A stretch of 64,000 nucleotides of DNA from Rossellomorea sp. BNER (GCA_024213275.1 JANAVG010000008.1:99392-163391), one strand, 5' to 3'. Shown: positions 25,013-34,150, numbered from the stretch's first letter. Notes: generated by a model not told the origin, from the sequence alone. Made by a program: numbers and translations.

Positions 25013-25147
25013 TTATTGCTTTTTATATTGATTGTTTTGACTATTTACTTTTCCGCCACCGTCATATTCAACTGTTGGACCTGCATCGCCTTTTACACTC
25101 GCTGCACTAACACCAGTCTTTGAAGGATTCTTTTTCCTTTTCGCCAT
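25013..25147 (-). CDS. yuzL: YuzL-like small protein
   Basis: A 44-residue basic, hydrophilic protein starting MAKRKKNPSKTGVSAASVKG and ending NSQNNQYKKQ. The ATG at 25147 follows GGAGGTGAACG. It resembles the YuzL family of very small Bacillus proteins, whose gene also lies beside fadN in B. subtilis. Function is unknown. Its stop codon is inside the edge of a family B repeat. It is divergent from fadN. Confidence 0.75.
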   Translation of the reverse strand: MAKRKKNPSKTGVSAASVKGDAGPTVEYDGGGKVNSQNNQYKKQ

Positions 25148-25331
25148 GAGCGTTCACCTCCATTCTTAACGTTTCCCGATTTTTTTCCTTTATCCCATTA
25201 GGTTAAAAACAACTTTATTTTATATTTTTAGAAAATTTATCATTTTTAGACTTTAAAATATTGCGATTTCGTTGAAAATCCTTTATATTAAAAGTAGCAG
25301 AACTCATTCGTTATTTTTTTTGATTAAAAAA

Positions 25332-25349
25332 TGAATGAGTGTTCATTCA
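25332..25349 (+). promoter_or_regulatory. FadR operator before fadN
   Basis: TGAATGA and TCATTCA form a perfect 7-bp inversion around GTGT, matching the Bacillus FadR consensus TGAATGANTANTCATTCA. It lies 22 bp before the fadN start, where bound FadR (released by long-chain acyl-CoA) would block the operon. Confidence 0.88.
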
Positions 25350-25371
25350 AGTGTCAAAGGAGGATCACAAA

Positions 25372-27756
25372 TTGGGACGTAGAATTCAAAAAGCAGCTGT
25401 ATTAGGTTCTGGTGTGATGGGATCGGGAATAGCCGCTCATCTTGCAAATATCGGTATTCCGACACTATTGTTAGATATTGTTCCTAGAGATCTAACAGAT
25501 GAGGAAAGAGCCAATGGTCTATCTCTAGAAGATAAGGTGGTTCGTAATCGAATCAGTGAAAATGCTCTTAAAAAGCTATTAAAACAGAAGCCTGCACCCC
25601 TTACTTCGAAGAAGAATTTATCATTATTATCCGCAGGAAACTTTGAAGATGATATGGAGAAAATTAAAGACTGTGATTGGGTTATTGAGGTCGTTGTCGA
25701 AAATCTTGACATTAAAAAGAAGGTTTTTGAACAAGTTGAAAAGTACCGTAAGGAAGGAAGTATTATTAGTTCAAATACATCAGGTATTTCTGTTGAAGCG
25801 ATGTCTGATGGGAGGTCAGAAGATTTCCAAAAGCATTTTCTTGGAACCCATTTCTTTAACCCCCCTCGATACTTAAAGTTGTTAGAAGTCATTCCGACAA
25901 GGAAAACAGATCAAGAAGTCGTTCATTTTATGAAGACCTTTGGGGAGGATGTACTTGGAAAAGGTGTTGTTATCGCTAAGGACACTCCAAACTTTATCGC
26001 AAATCGAATTGGGACGTATGGCTTACTAATTACTGTCCAAGAAATGCTTAAAAGTGGGTTTAGTGTCGGGGAAGTAGACTCCATTACTGGTCCAATGATT
26101 GGCCGTCCGAAAAGTGCGACATTCAGAACACTAGATGTTGTTGGTTTAGACACATTTGCCCATGTGGCCAAAAATGTATTTGAGCAAGTCGATGGTAAAG
26201 AAAAGGAAGTATTCGATATTCCCCCTTTTATAAAGAAGATGCTGGATAACGGCTGGCTGGGAAGTAAAAGTGGGCAAGGATTTTTCTTGAAACAAGGAAA
26301 AGAGATTCTTGAATTAAATACTAATAGTTTAGAATATGAACCTCGTAAAAAATTAAAGACACCTAGCACTGAATTGAGTAAACAGGAAAAAGGATTAGCA
26401 AATAAAATGAAAGCGCTTGTTTTTGCAAATGATAAAGCGGGTTCGTTACTTTGGAACATTCTTTCGCCTGTTCTGATTTACTCAGCTGAATTGCTCGGAG
26501 ATATTGCTGATGATATTGAATCCATCGATAAAGCGATGAAATGGGGCTTTGGCTGGGAAATGGGACCATTTGAAACATGGGATGCCATTGGCTTAGAAAG
26601 GTCATTGCAGAAACTGCAAGAAGAAGGAAAAGTAGTTCCTGCTTGGATTTCAGATATGGTTAACTCCGGAAATACTTCTTTCTACAAAGAAGAAAATGGC
26701 GAACAGTTTTTCTACCATAATGGTGAATACAGATTAGTGGAAAGAAACCCTAAGAATATTGATTTAAAGCTTCTGAAAAAAAGGGGAAAAGTGATCAAAA
26801 AGAATAGTGGTGCCAGTTTCATTGACATCGGGGATGGTGTAGCCTTATTAGAATTTCACTCACCTAATAATTCAATCGGTTTAGATATTGTTCAAATGAT
26901 CAATTTCTCCATTGATGAGGTAGAGAAAAACTATAAAGGGCTTGTCATCGGTAATCAAGGGAAGAACTTCTGTGTAGGAGCTAACTTAGCGATGATGTTA
27001 ATGGAAGCACAAGATGATAATGTGTTTGAAATTGATATGGTTGTCCGTCACTTCCAACAAGCGATGATGAAAATCAAGTATTCAAACAAGCCTGTTGTTT
27101 CCGCTCCATTTGGCATGACATTAGGTGGCGGGTCTGAGGTTTGTCTCCCAACCGCTCATATTCAAGCTTCAATGGAAACATATATGGGACTTGTAGAAGT
27201 AGGAGTAGGCCTTATTCCAGGCGGTGGCGGAAATAAAGAGCTTTACTTGAAGTATTTAAATAGTTTCCCTAATGAAGTGGAGTTTGACCTTCAAAAAGTC
27301 GCTAATAAAGTATTTGAAACAATTGCAATGGCAAAGGTGTCTACTTCGGGTGAAGAGGCGAGAGACAATAATTTCCTTCATGCTGCAGATGGGATAAGTA
27401 TGAACGGGGATCATCTTTTATATGATGCTAAGCAAGTTGTTTTGTCATTAAATGAAAGAGGATATAAACCACCATTGCGTAAGAAAGTACCGGTTGTAGG
27501 TGAAACAGGATATGCAACCCTATTACTTGGTGCTCAATCTATGTATCAATCAGGGTTCATTTCTGACCATGATTTAATCATTGCGAAAAAATTAGCATAC
27601 GTCATTGCCGGTGGTCAATTGCCATACGGAACAGAGGTAGATGAACAATATTTACTAGATTTAGAGAGGGAAGCGTTCCTAAGCTTAATCGCTCAGCCTA
27701 AATCGCAACAGCGTATGCAACACATGCTTCTCAAAGGTAAACCACTTCGTAATTAA
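25372..27756 (+). CDS. fadN: 3-hydroxyacyl-CoA dehydrogenase/enoyl-CoA hydratase FadN
   Basis: A 794-residue bifunctional beta-oxidation enzyme. The dehydrogenase half begins with the NAD fold (AAVLGSGVMGSGIAAHLANIG, about 8-28) and has SSNTSGISVEAMSD and HFFNPPRYLKLLEVIPT. A hydratase/isomerase half follows (about 480-690) with GLVIGNQGKNFCVGANL and GMTLGGGSEVCLP. The start is TTG at 25372, eight bases after AAAGGAGG; an upstream GTG would overlap the FadR site. Together with FadA and FadE encoded next it degrades fatty acyl-CoA. Confidence 0.94.
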   Translation: MGRRIQKAAVLGSGVMGSGIAAHLANIGIPTLLLDIVPRDLTDEERANGLSLEDKVVRNRISENALKKLLKQKPAPLTSKKNLSLLSAGNFEDDMEKIKDCDWVIEVVVENLDIKKKVFEQVEKYRKEGSIISSNTSGISVEAMSDGRSEDFQKHFLGTHFFNPPRYLKLLEVIPTRKTDQEVVHFMKTFGEDVLGKGVVIAKDTPNFIANRIGTYGLLITVQEMLKSGFSVGEVDSITGPMIGRPKSATFRTLDVVGLDTFAHVAKNVFEQVDGKEKEVFDIPPFIKKMLDNGWLGSKSGQGFFLKQGKEILELNTNSLEYEPRKKLKTPSTELSKQEKGLANKMKALVFANDKAGSLLWNILSPVLIYSAELLGDIADDIESIDKAMKWGFGWEMGPFETWDAIGLERSLQKLQEEGKVVPAWISDMVNSGNTSFYKEENGEQFFYHNGEYRLVERNPKNIDLKLLKKRGKVIKKNSGASFIDIGDGVALLEFHSPNNSIGLDIVQMINFSIDEVEKNYKGLVIGNQGKNFCVGANLAMMLMEAQDDNVFEIDMVVRHFQQAMMKIKYSNKPVVSAPFGMTLGGGSEVCLPTAHIQASMETYMGLVEVGVGLIPGGGGNKELYLKYLNSFPNEVEFDLQKVANKVFETIAMAKVSTSGEEARDNNFLHAADGISMNGDHLLYDAKQVVLSLNERGYKPPLRKKVPVVGETGYATLLLGAQSMYQSGFISDHDLIIAKKLAYVIAGGQLPYGTEVDEQYLLDLEREAFLSLIAQPKSQQRMQHMLLKGKPLRN

Positions 27757-27789
27757 TAGAAATTTACGATAGGAAAGAGGGGGAAAATG

Positions 27790-28968
27790 ATGCGTGAAGC
27801 AGTAATTGTTGCTGGGGCAAGAACTCCAGTCGGAAGAGCAAAAAAAGGAACTCTTGCTCATGTAAGACCTGATGATCTAGGTGCAATAGTCGTAAAAGAA
27901 ACCTTAAAGCGCGCGGGAAATTATGAAGGAAACATAGATGATTTAATTATGGGATGTGCAATGCCGGAAGCAGAGCAAGGATTAAATATGGCTAGAAATA
28001 TTGGAGGGCTAGCGGGTCTTCCGGATAGTGTTCCAGCTATAACCATTAACCGATATTGTTCTTCAGGACTTCAATCCATTGCCTATGCGGCTGAGAAAAT
28101 CATGATTGGTCATTCAGATACAGCGATTGCCGGTGGGGCAGAATCAATGAGCTTAGTCCCAATGATGGGCCATGTTGTAAGACCAAATGCTAAATTAGCG
28201 GAGACAGCACCTGAGTATTATATGAGCATGGGACATACGGCTGAACAGGTTGCACAGAAATTTGAAGTATCCCGAGAAGATCAAGATGCATTTGCAGTAA
28301 GAAGTCATCAAAGAGCGGCAAAAGCAATCCAAGAGGGAAAGTTTGCTGATGAAATTGTCCCTGTTGATGTTGTCCAACGGTTTGTCAACGATAAATACAA
28401 ATTAGTAACTAAAAACCTTACATTTTCACAGGATGAAGGGGTAAGACCCAATACGACTGTCGATGTTCTTTCTAAATTACGACCTGTATTCAATGTAAAG
28501 GGATCCGTTACAGCTGGAAACTCCTCACAAACAAGTGATGGTGCTGCAGCAGTAATGGTGATGGACCGTGAGAAAGCAGGCTCACTTGGATTGCAGCCAA
28601 TGGCTAAATTCCGTTCCTTTGCTGTAGCAGGTGTTCCTCCAGAAGTAATGGGGATTGGTCCGATTGAAGCCATTCCTAAGGCATTAAAAATGGCTGGACT
28701 TGAGTTATCTGATATCGGCTTATTCGAGCTTAATGAGGCGTTTGCTTCTCAATCAATTCAGGTTATTCGAAAATTAGGATTAGATGAAGATAAAGTTAAT
28801 GTTAATGGAGGGGCGATAGCTCTTGGACATCCGCTAGGCTGTTCTGGGGCAAAATTAACGCTCACCCTCCTTCATGAAATGAAACGACGAAACGAACAAT
28901 TTGGTGTTGTCACCATGTGTATTGGTGGTGGAATGGGAGCAGCGGGAGTCTTTGAATTAATTAGCTAA
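27790..28968 (+). CDS. fadA: Acetyl-CoA C-acyltransferase (thiolase) FadA
   Basis: A 392-residue thiolase that cleaves 3-ketoacyl-CoA with CoA. The acyl-accepting cysteine is in [10 protein letters not shown] (near 90), the histidine in [15 protein letters not shown], and the second cysteine in [11 protein letters not shown] prefer the second ATG of an ATGATG pair (27790) for its spacing from AGAGGGGG; 27787 is equally in frame. It lies 33 bp after fadN and precedes fadE, interrupted by a family C element. Confidence 0.95.
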   Translation: MREAVIVAGARTPVGRAKKGTLAHVRPDDLGAIVVKETLKRAGNYEGNIDDLIMGCAMPEAEQGLNMARNIGGLAGLPDSVPAITINRYCSSGLQSIAYAAEKIMIGHSDTAIAGGAESMSLVPMMGHVVRPNAKLAETAPEYYMSMGHTAEQVAQKFEVSREDQDAFAVRSHQRAAKAIQEGKFADEIVPVDVVQRFVNDKYKLVTKNLTFSQDEGVRPNTTVDVLSKLRPVFNVKGSVTAGNSSQTSDGAAAVMVMDREKAGSLGLQPMAKFRSFAVAGVPPEVMGIGPIEAIPKALKMAGLELSDIGLFELNEAFASQSIQVIRKLGLDEDKVNVNGGAIALGHPLGCSGAKLTLTLLHEMKRRNEQFGVVTMCIGGGMGAAGVFELIS

Positions 28969-29060
28969 TAAAGAACCTCACCAAAGTAGTTACGATTTTG
29001 AAAGGGGAATGAGTAACTATTTCCTTTTTATAACAATTAATGAATTGGCTAATTACTAAA

Positions 29061-29271
29061 AGACTTTTTATTAAAAGATTGTTGTTTTGTAATGTGTTTT
29101 GAGAACATAAATTTTTGCGGAAAGGTTGATCTTCGCTGCAGGTGCGAGACTTCTGCCGGAGCAGCGGGACAGGTGAGACATAAGCAGGAGCAAAGCGACG
29201 AGGAGGCTCACCGCCCGCCCCGCGGAAAGCAACCAAGCTTTCAAATTGCAACAAAGTTTACGAATACAGCC
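29061..29271. mobile_element. Family C element with GC-rich core, between fadA and fadE
   Basis: The left arm (AAAAGATTGTTGTTTT) and right arm (GCAACAAAGTTTACG, ending ACAGCC at 29271) match the 110-bp copy, but about 100 bp of GC-rich sequence (AGCAGCGGGACAGGTGAGAC to CCCGCCCCGCGGAAAGC) is inserted after CTTCGCTGCA. Flanks TTACTAAA and TTACTGTA match at 6 of 8. The element splits the fad operon and accounts for the 355-bp fadA-fadE gap. Confidence 0.8.
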
Positions 29272-29323
29272 TTACTGTAAGACTGCGAAACCAGTCTTAA
29301 ATATACGCATAGGGGGAAATAAA

Positions 29324-31108
29324 ATGCCAAATCAAACAGATAAGTTGATTAAAGGCGGTAGTTTTTTAATTGAAGATGTTTCATATGAGCAAGTGTTTAC
29401 TCCAGAAGACTACACAGACGAACAAAAAATGATTGCAAAAACAACAGAGGATTATGTGTTAAACGAAGTCATTCCCGTTGTGGAAAACTTAGAAAATCAC
29501 GAGTTTGAACATTCTGTAAGATTATTAAAAGAAGCAGGGGAATTAGGATTGCTCGGAGCAGATGTTCCAGAAGAGTATGGCGGGTTAGGTCTGGATAAGG
29601 TGAGTTCAGCTTTAATTGCTGAAAAAATGTCCCGTGCTGGAGGGTTCTCGATCTCACATGGAGCACATGTAGGAATTGGATCACTGCCAATAGTGTTATT
29701 TGGGAATGAAGAACAAAAGCAAAAATATTTACCACCACTATCAACAGGTGAAAAACTTGCAGCCTATGCCTTAACTGAACCTGGATCTGGTTCGGATGCT
29801 CTTGGTGCCAAAACAACGGCTAAGCTAAATGAAGCAGGCACACATTATATCCTAAATGGGGAAAAGCAATGGATTACAAATGCTGGATTTGCAGATGTGT
29901 TTGTTGTTTATGCCAAAATTGATGGAGAACATTTTTCCACGTTCATCGTCGAAAGAGACTTCAAAGGAGTATCAACGGGTCCTGAAGAAAAGAAAATGGG
30001 AATCAAAAGCTCTTCTACTCGAACACTTATATTAGAGGACGCTGAAATTCCAGTTGAAAACCTTTTAGGGCAAGCTGGAAAAGGCCATATTATTGCATTC
30101 AATATTTTAAACATTGGCCGTTACAAACTTGGAGTAGGGGCAGTTGGAGCAAGTAAGCGTGCATTTGAAGTAACAGTTCAATACACAAACCAACGCCAAC
30201 AATTTAAAACTCCTATCTCATCCTTTAATTTAACAAAAGAAAAGCTATCAACAATGGCTTCCAAGCTTTATGCAGCAGAAAGCTCTGTTTATCGTACAGT
30301 TGGGTTATTCGAAGACCGCATGAGCCAGTTAACAGACGATGAGGTTAAAAACGGCACAGAAGTAGCAAAATCAATTGCTGAATATGCTATTGAATGCTCT
30401 TTAAACAAATTCTTCGCGACTGAAGTATTAGATTATCTAGTTGATGAGGGCGTGCAATTGCATGGTGGATATGGGTTTATGCAAGAATATGAGATTGAGA
30501 GAATGTACCGCGATTCACGAATTAACCGAATCTTTGAAGGAACTAACGAAATTAATCGATTATTAGTTCCAGGAACTTATCTTCGTAAAGCAATGAAAGG
30601 GGAGCTTCCACTTCTTCAAAAGGCTCAAGCACTTCAAGAGGAATTGATGATGCTAATACCAGAAGAAGTTGGAGATGAGCCGCTTGCTCAAGAAAAGTAC
30701 CTTGTAAAAAACGCAAAGAAAATTGGATTAATGCTAGCCGGACTTGCCGCACAAAAATATGGGAAAGCATTAGAAAAGGAGCAAGAAATCTTAGTGAATA
30801 TTGCTGATATCGTATCTAATGCGTATGCAATGGAATCAGCCGTTCTTCGTACTGAGAAGGCCATAAATAAAAATGGAGAAGAAAAATCAAGCCAAAAACT
30901 TCTCTATACTCAAATTTTCTGTCAGGAAGCATTCAATGAAATTGAGCAACATGCAAAAGAAACACTTGTAGCTGTAGAAACAGGAGATTCATTACGTATG
31001 ATGTTATCGGCACTTCGTAAAATCACCAGACATACACCAATTAACGTTATAGCTTCAAAACGGAAAGCATCTGAAAAGCTGGTAGATACTGAGCGCTACA
31101 CAGTTTAG
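29324..31108 (+). CDS. fadE: Acyl-CoA dehydrogenase FadE
   Basis: A 594-residue flavin-dependent acyl-CoA dehydrogenase. Motifs include LGADVPEEYGGLGLDKVS, the ALTEPGSGSDA signature, EKQWITNAGFADVF, and RIFEGTNEINRLLVPG near the catalytic glutamate region. The ~180-residue C-terminal extension is normal for this long-chain type. The ATG at 29324 follows AGGGGGAAA; a longer frame starting at 29246 lies in repeat sequence. Length equals B. subtilis FadE. It performs the first step of beta-oxidation. Confidence 0.95.
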   Translation: MPNQTDKLIKGGSFLIEDVSYEQVFTPEDYTDEQKMIAKTTEDYVLNEVIPVVENLENHEFEHSVRLLKEAGELGLLGADVPEEYGGLGLDKVSSALIAEKMSRAGGFSISHGAHVGIGSLPIVLFGNEEQKQKYLPPLSTGEKLAAYALTEPGSGSDALGAKTTAKLNEAGTHYILNGEKQWITNAGFADVFVVYAKIDGEHFSTFIVERDFKGVSTGPEEKKMGIKSSSTRTLILEDAEIPVENLLGQAGKGHIIAFNILNIGRYKLGVGAVGASKRAFEVTVQYTNQRQQFKTPISSFNLTKEKLSTMASKLYAAESSVYRTVGLFEDRMSQLTDDEVKNGTEVAKSIAEYAIECSLNKFFATEVLDYLVDEGVQLHGGYGFMQEYEIERMYRDSRINRIFEGTNEINRLLVPGTYLRKAMKGELPLLQKAQALQEELMMLIPEEVGDEPLAQEKYLVKNAKKIGLMLAGLAAQKYGKALEKEQEILVNIADIVSNAYAMESAVLRTEKAINKNGEEKSSQKLLYTQIFCQEAFNEIEQHAKETLVAVETGDSLRMMLSALRKITRHTPINVIASKRKASEKLVDTERYTV

Positions 31109-31117
31109 TGCCTCACT

Positions 31118-31147
31118 AGAGACTGTCCTTTATGACGGTCTCTTTTT
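31118..31147 (+). terminator. Terminator of the fadNAE operon
   Basis: AGAGACTGTC at 31118-31127 pairs with GACGGTCTCT at 31134-31143 (one G-T pair), followed by T4. Confidence 0.85.
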
Positions 31148-31166
31148 ATTAGGATTTTTTCTGGAA

Positions 31167-31293
31167 TTAATCATGAAGGCTTTTTGTAAACTTTGTGTTA
31201 TTTTTCAAAATGGTTGATTTTCGCTCCAATCAACTTCTTTATCGATAGTTTCCTTTCACAAAATCTATTTGAAAAACAACAATCTTTTAGAAA
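31167..31293. mobile_element. Family C element, decayed copy
   Basis: GGCTTTTTGTAAACTTTGTG at the left and AAACAACAATCTTTTAGAAA at the right are inverted relatives of the family ends; TGGTTGA/TCAAC with TTCGCTCCAA lies in the middle. It directly abuts the next copy. Confidence 0.65.
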
Positions 31294-31455
31294 AGCTCTT
31301 TTCGTAAACTTTGTTGCTTTTGGTCAATGATCAACATCTTAAATTATTCAATACTAGTGAACCATTTATTGCTTTGACGAAAAGATGCCCCGAAACCTTA
31401 ATACTTACGGGTACCTATTCTTGTTTGAAAAGCAACAATCTATGCGAAAACAGCC
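31294..31455. mobile_element. Family C element, 162-bp copy
   Basis: The left end CTCTTTTCGTAAACTTTGTT and right end CAACAATCTATGCGAAAACA are inverted. Flanks TTTAGAAA (31286-31293) and TATAGAAA (31456-31463) match at 7 of 8. The inner sequence, including GATGCCCCGAAAC, is an inverted relative of the 162-bp copy at 36709-36870. Confidence 0.82.
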
Positions 31456-31507
31456 TATAGAAAAGAGCCAACATGAAAAAAGGCGATTGTTCAAATAACA
31501 TTCGCCT

Positions 31508-31837
31508 TTATTCCTTTTCTTTATTCTCCTGTGGTAGCCACTCCTGTGACCATTTTTCTATTTCTTTCATTAAAGGTTCAAGTGAAAGACCCTTTTCAGT
31601 TAAAGAATATTCTATTCGTACAGGGGTCTCTGGATAAACCTCTCTTTTAACAATCCCTTCATCCTCAAGTTCTTTTAATCTCTCGGAAAGAAGTCTACCG
31701 CTAATTCCTGTTGCAGATTTAATCGTACAGTTTCTTTGAGGACCTGCAAGTAATTGATAAATAATTAATCCAGTCCAGCGCTGGCTTAAAATACTTATGG
31801 CTTTTTCGAATCTAGGGCAAATCAAAGATTTATTCAA
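31508..31837 (-). CDS. HxlR-family redox regulator (YodB/CatR-like)
   Basis: A 109-residue winged-helix repressor. It begins MNKSLICPRFEKAISILSQRW, with Cys7 at the place of the redox-sensing cysteine of B. subtilis YodB and CatR, and has a second cysteine near 37. The recognition region ISGRLLSERLKELEDEGIV and PVRIEYSLTEKG wing are standard. The start is TTG at 31837 after GGAGTG; a nearer ATG is in another frame and hits a stop at once. It is divergent from a DoxX/VOC/nitroreductase operon, the typical target set of these quinone sensors. Confidence 0.9.
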   Translation of the reverse strand: MNKSLICPRFEKAISILSQRWTGLIIYQLLAGPQRNCTIKSATGISGRLLSERLKELEDEGIVKREVYPETPVRIEYSLTEKGLSLEPLMKEIEKWSQEWLPQENKEKE

Positions 31838-31854
31838 ATTTCATCACTCCTATA

Positions 31855-31870
31855 TAGGTATTATAACCTA
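31855..31870. promoter_or_regulatory. Inverted repeat near the HxlR gene start
   Basis: TAGGT and ACCTA flank ATTATA, 18 bp upstream of the regulator's TTG. It could be an autoregulatory operator. Inference only. Confidence 0.4.
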
Positions 31871-31911
31871 ATATTGATAAATAATAAAATTACTTTTAAT
31901 AAATTATATAC

Positions 31912-31957
31912 TTGACATTATTAAATTACAAAAATATAATTGGTTACATAAAGTAAC
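31912..31957 (+). promoter_or_regulatory. Consensus promoter with operator for the DoxX operon
   Basis: TTGACA at 31912-31917 and TATAAT at 31935-31940, 17 bp apart, form a perfect sigma-A promoter. Directly after it, GTTAC and GTAAC flank ATAAA at 31943-31957, covering the expected start point. A full-strength promoter with an overlapping palindrome fits tight repression by the HxlR protein. Confidence 0.85.
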
Positions 31958-31999
31958 TTGATATCATTTGATATTTAATTATTAAGGAGTGTTTAGGAA

Positions 32000-32410
32000 A
32001 TGTTAAAGAAATACGAGGTAGGAGCATTTATTTTAAGAATATTATTAGGTTTTACCTTCTTTGTTCATGGATTAGTGAAGTTTCAAGATGGAATTGAAAA
32101 TACAGTGGGCTTTTTTGAAAGCCTAGGACTTCCGGGTTTTACAGCCTATGTAGTAGCAGGAATCGAGTTTATCGGTGGTATTGCGATAATACTTGGAATA
32201 GGTACGAGAGTGATTTCCATTTTATTAGCTTTGATCATGATTGGAGCGATATTAAAAGTTAAGTTGGCTGGTGGATTTTTAGGAAATGGTCAAATGGCTG
32301 GATTTGAACTTGACCTTGCTTTATTAGCCATTTCTGCGTACCTAGCTATAACGAATCATTCAGCGTTTGCGTTAGATAATGTCATTTTTCGTTCAAAGAA
32401 AGCTAGCTAA
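32000..32410 (+). CDS. DoxX-family membrane protein (CatD-like)
   Basis: A 136-residue protein with four membrane helices and the DoxX pattern FFVHGLVKFQDG early and GLPGFTAYVVAGIEFIGGIAIILG in the middle. In B. subtilis, catD (DoxX) and catE (dioxygenase) form a quinone-inducible operon controlled by HxlR regulators. Here the same pair follows a consensus promoter with a palindromic operator. Its precise role, perhaps as a thiol-related oxidoreductase subunit, is unknown. Confidence 0.88.
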   Translation: MLKKYEVGAFILRILLGFTFFVHGLVKFQDGIENTVGFFESLGLPGFTAYVVAGIEFIGGIAIILGIGTRVISILLALIMIGAILKVKLAGGFLGNGQMAGFELDLALLAISAYLAITNHSAFALDNVIFRSKKAS

Positions 32411-32427
32411 TTTTAGGAGGGATAAAA

Positions 32428-33276
32428 ATGAAATTTCAACAAAAGCCATATACTTTCGTGAGCCAAGTGGATTTGAAAGTCGAAAATTTAGAGCGTTCAC
32501 TTTCCTTCTATAAGCAGGTTATTGGTTTTCAAATACTCGAACAATCTGAAAGAAAAGCTACCCTAACAGCAGATGGGAAAACACCTTTATTATCAATTGA
32601 GCAACCCGAAGATGTGAAGGGGAAAGAACCGCGTACAACAGGTTTATATCACTTTGCCTTGCTGTTACCGAGTCGTGCTGATTTGGCAAAGGCATTACAG
32701 CATTTCATTAAAATGAATATTCGTTTAGGTGCTTCAGATCATTTAGTTAGTGAGGCTCTTTATTTAGATGACCCTGATGGTAATGGAATTGAAATATATG
32801 CTGATCGTCCATCTTCTACATGGAGTTGGAAGGATGGGCAAGTAGTCATGGCTACAGAACCCTTGAATGCAGAAAACCTCCTTACGGAAACAAATGGGGA
32901 GCAATGGAATGGCCTACCGCAAGATACATTAATGGGTCATATTCATTTACATGTCTCAGAGTTGGAAAAAACGAAAGAATTTTATCTTGAAGGGCTAGGT
33001 TTTGACCTCGTTACACAATACGGATCACAGGCCCTATTCATATCTACTGGCGGATATCATCATCATATTGGTTTAAATACATGGAATGGGATAGGGGCTA
33101 AATCACCCTCTAAAAACAGTGCGGGAATGAAATGGTTTTCGCTGGTCTACCCAACGGAAGAAGCTAGGAAAAATGTTGTTAACCAATTAAAAAATATAGG
33201 GGCTGCAATTCAAGAAGATAATGGGGAATTCAATACAGAAGATCCTTCTGGAAACCGTATTCGATTGTTAATTTAA
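32428..33276 (+). CDS. Two-domain VOC extradiol dioxygenase/glyoxalase (CatE-like)
   Basis: A 282-residue protein with two vicinal-oxygen-chelate domains. The first opens with SQVDLKVENLERSLSFYKQVIGF; the second opens with GHIHLHVSELEKTKEFYLEGLGF and has HHHIGLNTW and NRIRLLI. Length and layout match B. subtilis CatE, a catechol 2,3-dioxygenase that removes catechols. It starts 17 bp after the DoxX gene under the same promoter. Ring-cleavage activity is inferred from family and context. Confidence 0.88.
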   Translation: MKFQQKPYTFVSQVDLKVENLERSLSFYKQVIGFQILEQSERKATLTADGKTPLLSIEQPEDVKGKEPRTTGLYHFALLLPSRADLAKALQHFIKMNIRLGASDHLVSEALYLDDPDGNGIEIYADRPSSTWSWKDGQVVMATEPLNAENLLTETNGEQWNGLPQDTLMGHIHLHVSELEKTKEFYLEGLGFDLVTQYGSQALFISTGGYHHHIGLNTWNGIGAKSPSKNSAGMKWFSLVYPTEEARKNVVNQLKNIGAAIQEDNGEFNTEDPSGNRIRLLI

Positions 33277-33298
33277 ATAGATAATTAGGAGGGATTTT

Positions 33299-33958
33299 AT
33301 GAGTATCTTTCAAAAAGTATTTGGTCAATCAACGAATAAGGAGACGAATGCAATGGTTAATAAAAAAGACTTTTACACAGCAATTGAAGAAAGACGTTCA
33401 ATATATGGAATTAGTAGCGAAACGGTTATATCGGATGAACGAATTGAGGAAGTCATACACCATGCTGTGAAACACACCCCTTCATCCTTTAACTCCCAAA
33501 GTGCAAGAGTTGTAGTATTACTAGGGGATAATCATACAAAGTTATGGAATATAACAACAGAAAGCTTAAGAAATATTGTTCCTGTTGACCAATTTGGCCC
33601 TACAGAGGAAAAAATGCAGGCATTTGGAAATGGGTATGGAACTGTATTATTCTTTGAGGATTCGAAGACAATTGAATCACTTCAAAATCAGTTTGCTTCA
33701 TATGCTGATAATTTCCCAATATGGTCACAGCACTCAAGCGGAATGCTTCAATATGTTATCTGGACATCATTAGAATTAGAAGGATTTGGGGCTTCACTTC
33801 AACACTATAATCCACTTATTGATGAAGATGTAAAAAGGGAGTGGGACATCCCTGATAGTTGGAATTTAATTGCTCAAATGCCTTTCGGAAAACCAACATT
33901 ACCTGCTGGTGAAAAAGAATTTAAACCACTTGGAGAACGAGTTAAAATAGTAAAGTAA
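33299..33958 (+). CDS. Nitroreductase-family flavoprotein
   Basis: A 219-residue FMN-dependent oxidoreductase. It shows the AIEERRSIYGIS start of the fold, HTPSSFNSQSARVVVL (FMN phosphate contact) and LEGFGASLQHYNP. Such enzymes reduce quinones and nitro compounds with NAD(P)H, which fits the cluster. Two in-frame starts have good ribosome sites: 33299 (AGGAGGGATTTT) and 33353 (AAGGAGACGAATGCA). The family core begins near the second; the first adds 18 residues. It is the third gene of the HxlR-controlled operon. Confidence 0.88.
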   Translation: MSIFQKVFGQSTNKETNAMVNKKDFYTAIEERRSIYGISSETVISDERIEEVIHHAVKHTPSSFNSQSARVVVLLGDNHTKLWNITTESLRNIVPVDQFGPTEEKMQAFGNGYGTVLFFEDSKTIESLQNQFASYADNFPIWSQHSSGMLQYVIWTSLELEGFGASLQHYNPLIDEDVKREWDIPDSWNLIAQMPFGKPTLPAGEKEFKPLGERVKIVK

Positions 33959-33959
33959 T

Positions 33960-34150
33960 GATCATTTTAATCGATAAAGAATTTGATTTGAGCGGAAGGT
34001 GAGAGAATCTTGCTGGAGCAGCGGGACAGGTGAGACTGAAGCAGGCGCAGAGCGCCGAGGAGGCTCCCCGCCCCGCGGAAAGCGAGCATCTCTTCGCTGC
34101 AATCAGCCACTACTCTTTTCTGAAAAAAAGCAACAAGTGAAACAGCCAAA
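33960..34150. mobile_element. Family C element with GC-rich core, left end missing
   Basis: The right arm (AAAGCAACAAGTGAAACAGCC) and the GC-rich module (AGCAGCGGGACAGGTGAGAC, GAGGAGGCTCCCCGCC, CGCGGAAAGCGAGC) are present. The left arm merges with the end of the nitroreductase gene and no target repeat is seen. Confidence 0.7.
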
